A DNA stretch of 64,000 nucleotides from Rhodoligotrophos defluvii. GTDB lineage: Bacteria; Pseudomonadota; Alphaproteobacteria; Rhizobiales; Im1. The stretch spans positions 310,272-374,271 of the forward strand of contig NZ_SZZM01000001.1 in assembly GCF_005281615.1 (NCBI RefSeq), read 5' to 3'. Below the pieces are notes generated by a model. It did no database searches. It saw nothing but the letters and a program-made list of their open reading frames with translations, and was not told the origin of the DNA. A program made the position numbers and the translations under genes. Shown piece by piece: positions 62,229 to 64,000 of the stretch; positions within the stretch are counted from its first letter, which is position 1, and each line of letters begins with the position of its first letter.

Positions 62229-63131
62229 ATGACAGAACGGGCTCAACTCGCCGCTTCGATGATTGCCGGTGCCGGCCAAGCAAAGCGGCCTCTGCCGCTG
62301 GCCTGGATCGGTCTCATCCCGTTCTTCGCCTTCGCCGTCCTGTTCATGCTGCTGCCGGCGGCCTATCTGGTGATTGGCAGCTTTCAGGACACGGCGGGGA
62401 ATTTCACCCTCGACAATCTCGCGCGGCTGTTTCAGCCCAATATTCTCAGCGCCTACTGGATCAGCATCCGCATCAGCGCCGCATCCGCCATGCTCGGCGC
62501 GCTGCTGGGGTTCTTTCTGGCCTATGCCGCCGTGCTCGGCGGCCTGCCTGCCTGGATCCGACCGACCTTGATGACGTTCTCAGGCGTCGCTTCCAACTTC
62601 GCCGGCATTCCCCTGGCCTTCGCCTTCCTCGCCACCCTCGGCCGCACCGGGCTGGTGACCTGGCTCCTTGCCACCTATTTCGGCTTCAATCTCTATGCCG
62701 CCGGCTTCAACCTGCTGAGCTTCTGGGGGCTCACCCTCACCTATCTCTATTTCCAGATCCCGCTCATGGTGCTGATCCTCACCCCCGCGCTCGACGGGCT
62801 GAAGAGGGAATGGCGGGAGGCCTCCGAGATCCTCGGCGCCTCGCGCTGGCAGTATTGGCGTCATGTGGCGCTGCCGGTGCTATGGCCCAGCATCCTTGGC
62901 ACGACCCTGCTGCTATTTGCCAATTCCTTCGGCGCCGTGGCCACGGCTTACGCGCTCACCGGCTCGTCGCTCAACATTGTCACCATCCTGCTTTACGCGC
63001 AGATCCGCGGCGATGTCCTGCATGACCCGCATCTCGGTTATGCGCTGGCCTTGGGCATGATCGTGATCACCGGGCTGTCCAACGGGGTCTATCTCTGGCT
63101 GCGCGCTCGCAGCGAAAGGTGGCTCAGATGA
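62229..63131 (+). CDS. ABC transporter permease, first subunit
   Basis: A 300-residue membrane permease with six helices and the EAA loop EASEILGASRWQYWRHVALP near 197-216. ATG 62229 is 52 bases after the binding-protein stop. It pairs with the next permease; the stop overlaps that start as ATGA. Confidence 0.92.
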   Translation: MTERAQLAASMIAGAGQAKRPLPLAWIGLIPFFAFAVLFMLLPAAYLVIGSFQDTAGNFTLDNLARLFQPNILSAYWISIRISAASAMLGALLGFFLAYAAVLGGLPAWIRPTLMTFSGVASNFAGIPLAFAFLATLGRTGLVTWLLATYFGFNLYAAGFNLLSFWGLTLTYLYFQIPLMVLILTPALDGLKREWREASEILGASRWQYWRHVALPVLWPSILGTTLLLFANSFGAVATAYALTGSSLNIVTILLYAQIRGDVLHDPHLGYALALGMIVITGLSNGVYLWLRARSERWLR

Positions 63132-63916
63132 AGGGATCGCGCTTCGGCTCCTGGCTCGCCTTCGCCATCGGCACGCTTTATTTCCTGGTGCCGCTGATCT
63201 CGACGCTTGAATTCTCCATGCGCATGCGGCGCGGCGAATATTCCTTCGAGGCCTACCGGGTGGTGCTGCAGGACCCGCGCTTCCAGCAGAGCTTCCTCTA
63301 TTCCACCACCCTGGCACTCGCCACCATCGCCATCGGCGTGCTGCTGGTGCTGCCCACCGCCTATATCATCCGGCTGCGGCTGCCGAAGCTCCGGCCGATC
63401 GTCGAGTTCATCACCTTGCTGCCGCTGGTGGTGCCGGCGATCGTCATCGTGTTCGGCTATCTCCGCATCTATAATTCCTCATCCTGGCTGCCGTTCACCG
63501 CGAGTGCATGGGCCACGGACCTGCTCCTGACTTTCGGCTACGTGACGCTGTCCCTTCCCTATATGTACCGGGCGGTCGACTCGGGCCTGCGGGCGATCGA
63601 CGTGCGCACCCTGACGGAGGCGGCGGAAAGCCTCGGCGCTGGCTGGCCCACCATTCTGTTCAAGGTGATCCTGCCCAACGTGCGCAGCGGCATCCTCTCG
63701 GGCGCGTTCCTGACCTTCGCCATCGTCATCGGCGAGTTCGTGTTCGCGAGTTTGCTCAACCGCCCCGCCTTCGGGCCCTATCTGCAACTCGTCGGCGCCA
63801 ACCGGGCCTATGAACCGGCGGCGCTCGCCATCATCGCCTTCCTGGTGACCTGGGCCTGCATGGGCCTCATCCAGGTATTCGGGCGCGGCCCCCGCAGCGC
63901 CCGCCCAAGTCTCTAG
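63128..63916 (+). CDS. ABC transporter permease, second subunit
   Basis: A 262-residue permease, start ATG 63128 overlapping the previous stop (ATGA). Six helices and the EAA loop EAAESLGAGWPTILFKVILP near residue 164 are present. It belongs to the PotC/FbpB-like group and forms the channel with the first permease. Confidence 0.92.
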   Translation: MKGSRFGSWLAFAIGTLYFLVPLISTLEFSMRMRRGEYSFEAYRVVLQDPRFQQSFLYSTTLALATIAIGVLLVLPTAYIIRLRLPKLRPIVEFITLLPLVVPAIVIVFGYLRIYNSSSWLPFTASAWATDLLLTFGYVTLSLPYMYRAVDSGLRAIDVRTLTEAAESLGAGWPTILFKVILPNVRSGILSGAFLTFAIVIGEFVFASLLNRPAFGPYLQLVGANRAYEPAALAIIAFLVTWACMGLIQVFGRGPRSARPSL

Positions 63917-63930
63917 TCCAAGGACCGGTG

Positions 63931-64000
63931 CATGGCGTTTCTCGAACTGGAAAACCTGAGCAAGTCCTTCGGCGGCAATGTGGGCGTGCATCAGGTCAAC
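63931..64000 (+). CDS. ABC transporter ATP-binding protein, 5' end only
   Basis: The first 23 codons, MAFLELENLSKSFGGNVGV and on, look like the start of a PotA/FbpC-type ATPase; the A-loop aromatic (F in KSFGG) is visible. ATG 63931 follows CAAGGACC. The Walker motifs lie beyond the window. Confidence 0.85.

Overview
The window looks like chromosomal DNA from a GC-rich alphaproteobacterium, most likely in or near the Hyphomicrobiales (Rhizobiales). The evidence is gene content: opgGH glucan synthesis, tamAB, a Zur-type regulator with an alphaproteobacterial-style operator, a TakP-type TRAP transporter, Liv-type and Fbp/Pot-type ABC transporters, msrPQ, sorAB, and short intergenic palindromes. 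The genus cannot be determined from what I can see. No tRNA, rRNA, CRISPR array, prophage or complete insertion sequence was found. Coding density is high and most genes sit in short operons.

Layout. 1-704: 5' part of an APH/AAA-type kinase gene (minus strand), cut by the window edge. 1051-4433: opgG-opgH (osmoregulated periplasmic glucans). 4552-7377: two uncharacterised small proteins, then sulfite dehydrogenase sorA-sorB. 7396-13592: tamB-tamA on the minus strand (outer-membrane protein and lipid export). 13850-15160: LplT-like MFS carrier. 15289-18623: Lon-type AAA protease translationally coupled to a tandem USP-like protein. 18634-22403: mtgA, ispA, ispG and zur. 22449-25627: an alpha/beta hydrolase and a ThDP enzyme. 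25750-30372: rpmF, a DUF924 protein, a GNAT/cupin pair, a crotonase, cspA and an infA paralogue.

30714-38714 is a long Liv operon: a possible leader peptide, livK-H-M-G-F, an SDR dehydrogenase and a luciferase-like monooxygenase. 38734-40202 holds a cupin and two small secreted proteins of unknown function. 40417-41535 is a Rieske oxygenase and 41697-43940 is glgX. 44043-47001 carries an Asp/Glu-racemase-family enzyme, D-amino-acid dehydrogenase and a glutamine amidotransferase. 47142-48384 has a TonB-like protein divergent from a tiny lipoprotein. 48519-51831 is a 2-oxo-acid TRAP transporter (takQ-takM, convergent takP). 52119-52790 is an L,D-transpeptidase. 52983-58053 is a molybdopterin oxidoreductase divergent from a trimethylamine/dimethylglycine dehydrogenase-like flavoprotein and an IclR regulator. 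58045-60958 holds a DUF3095 protein and msrP-msrQ. 61064-64000 is an Fbp/Pot-type ABC importer whose ATPase runs off the window.

How the genes work together. Themes are envelope biogenesis (opgGH, tamAB, mtgA, L,D-transpeptidase, TonB), periplasmic sulfur redox chemistry by molybdoenzymes (sorAB, msrPQ), and uptake plus oxidation of small organic acids and amines (Liv, TRAP, ABC, DadA, ThDP enzyme, TMADH-like flavoprotein). Several start sites were reassigned from ribosome-binding sites, signal peptides or stop/start overlaps. I found no single unmistakably new large system. The best leads are the Mo-enzyme/TMADH-like/IclR module, the repeat-tailed TRAP permease, the Lon/USP pair, the GNAT/cupin pair, the secreted aromatic/basic small proteins and the possible leader peptide in front of livK.
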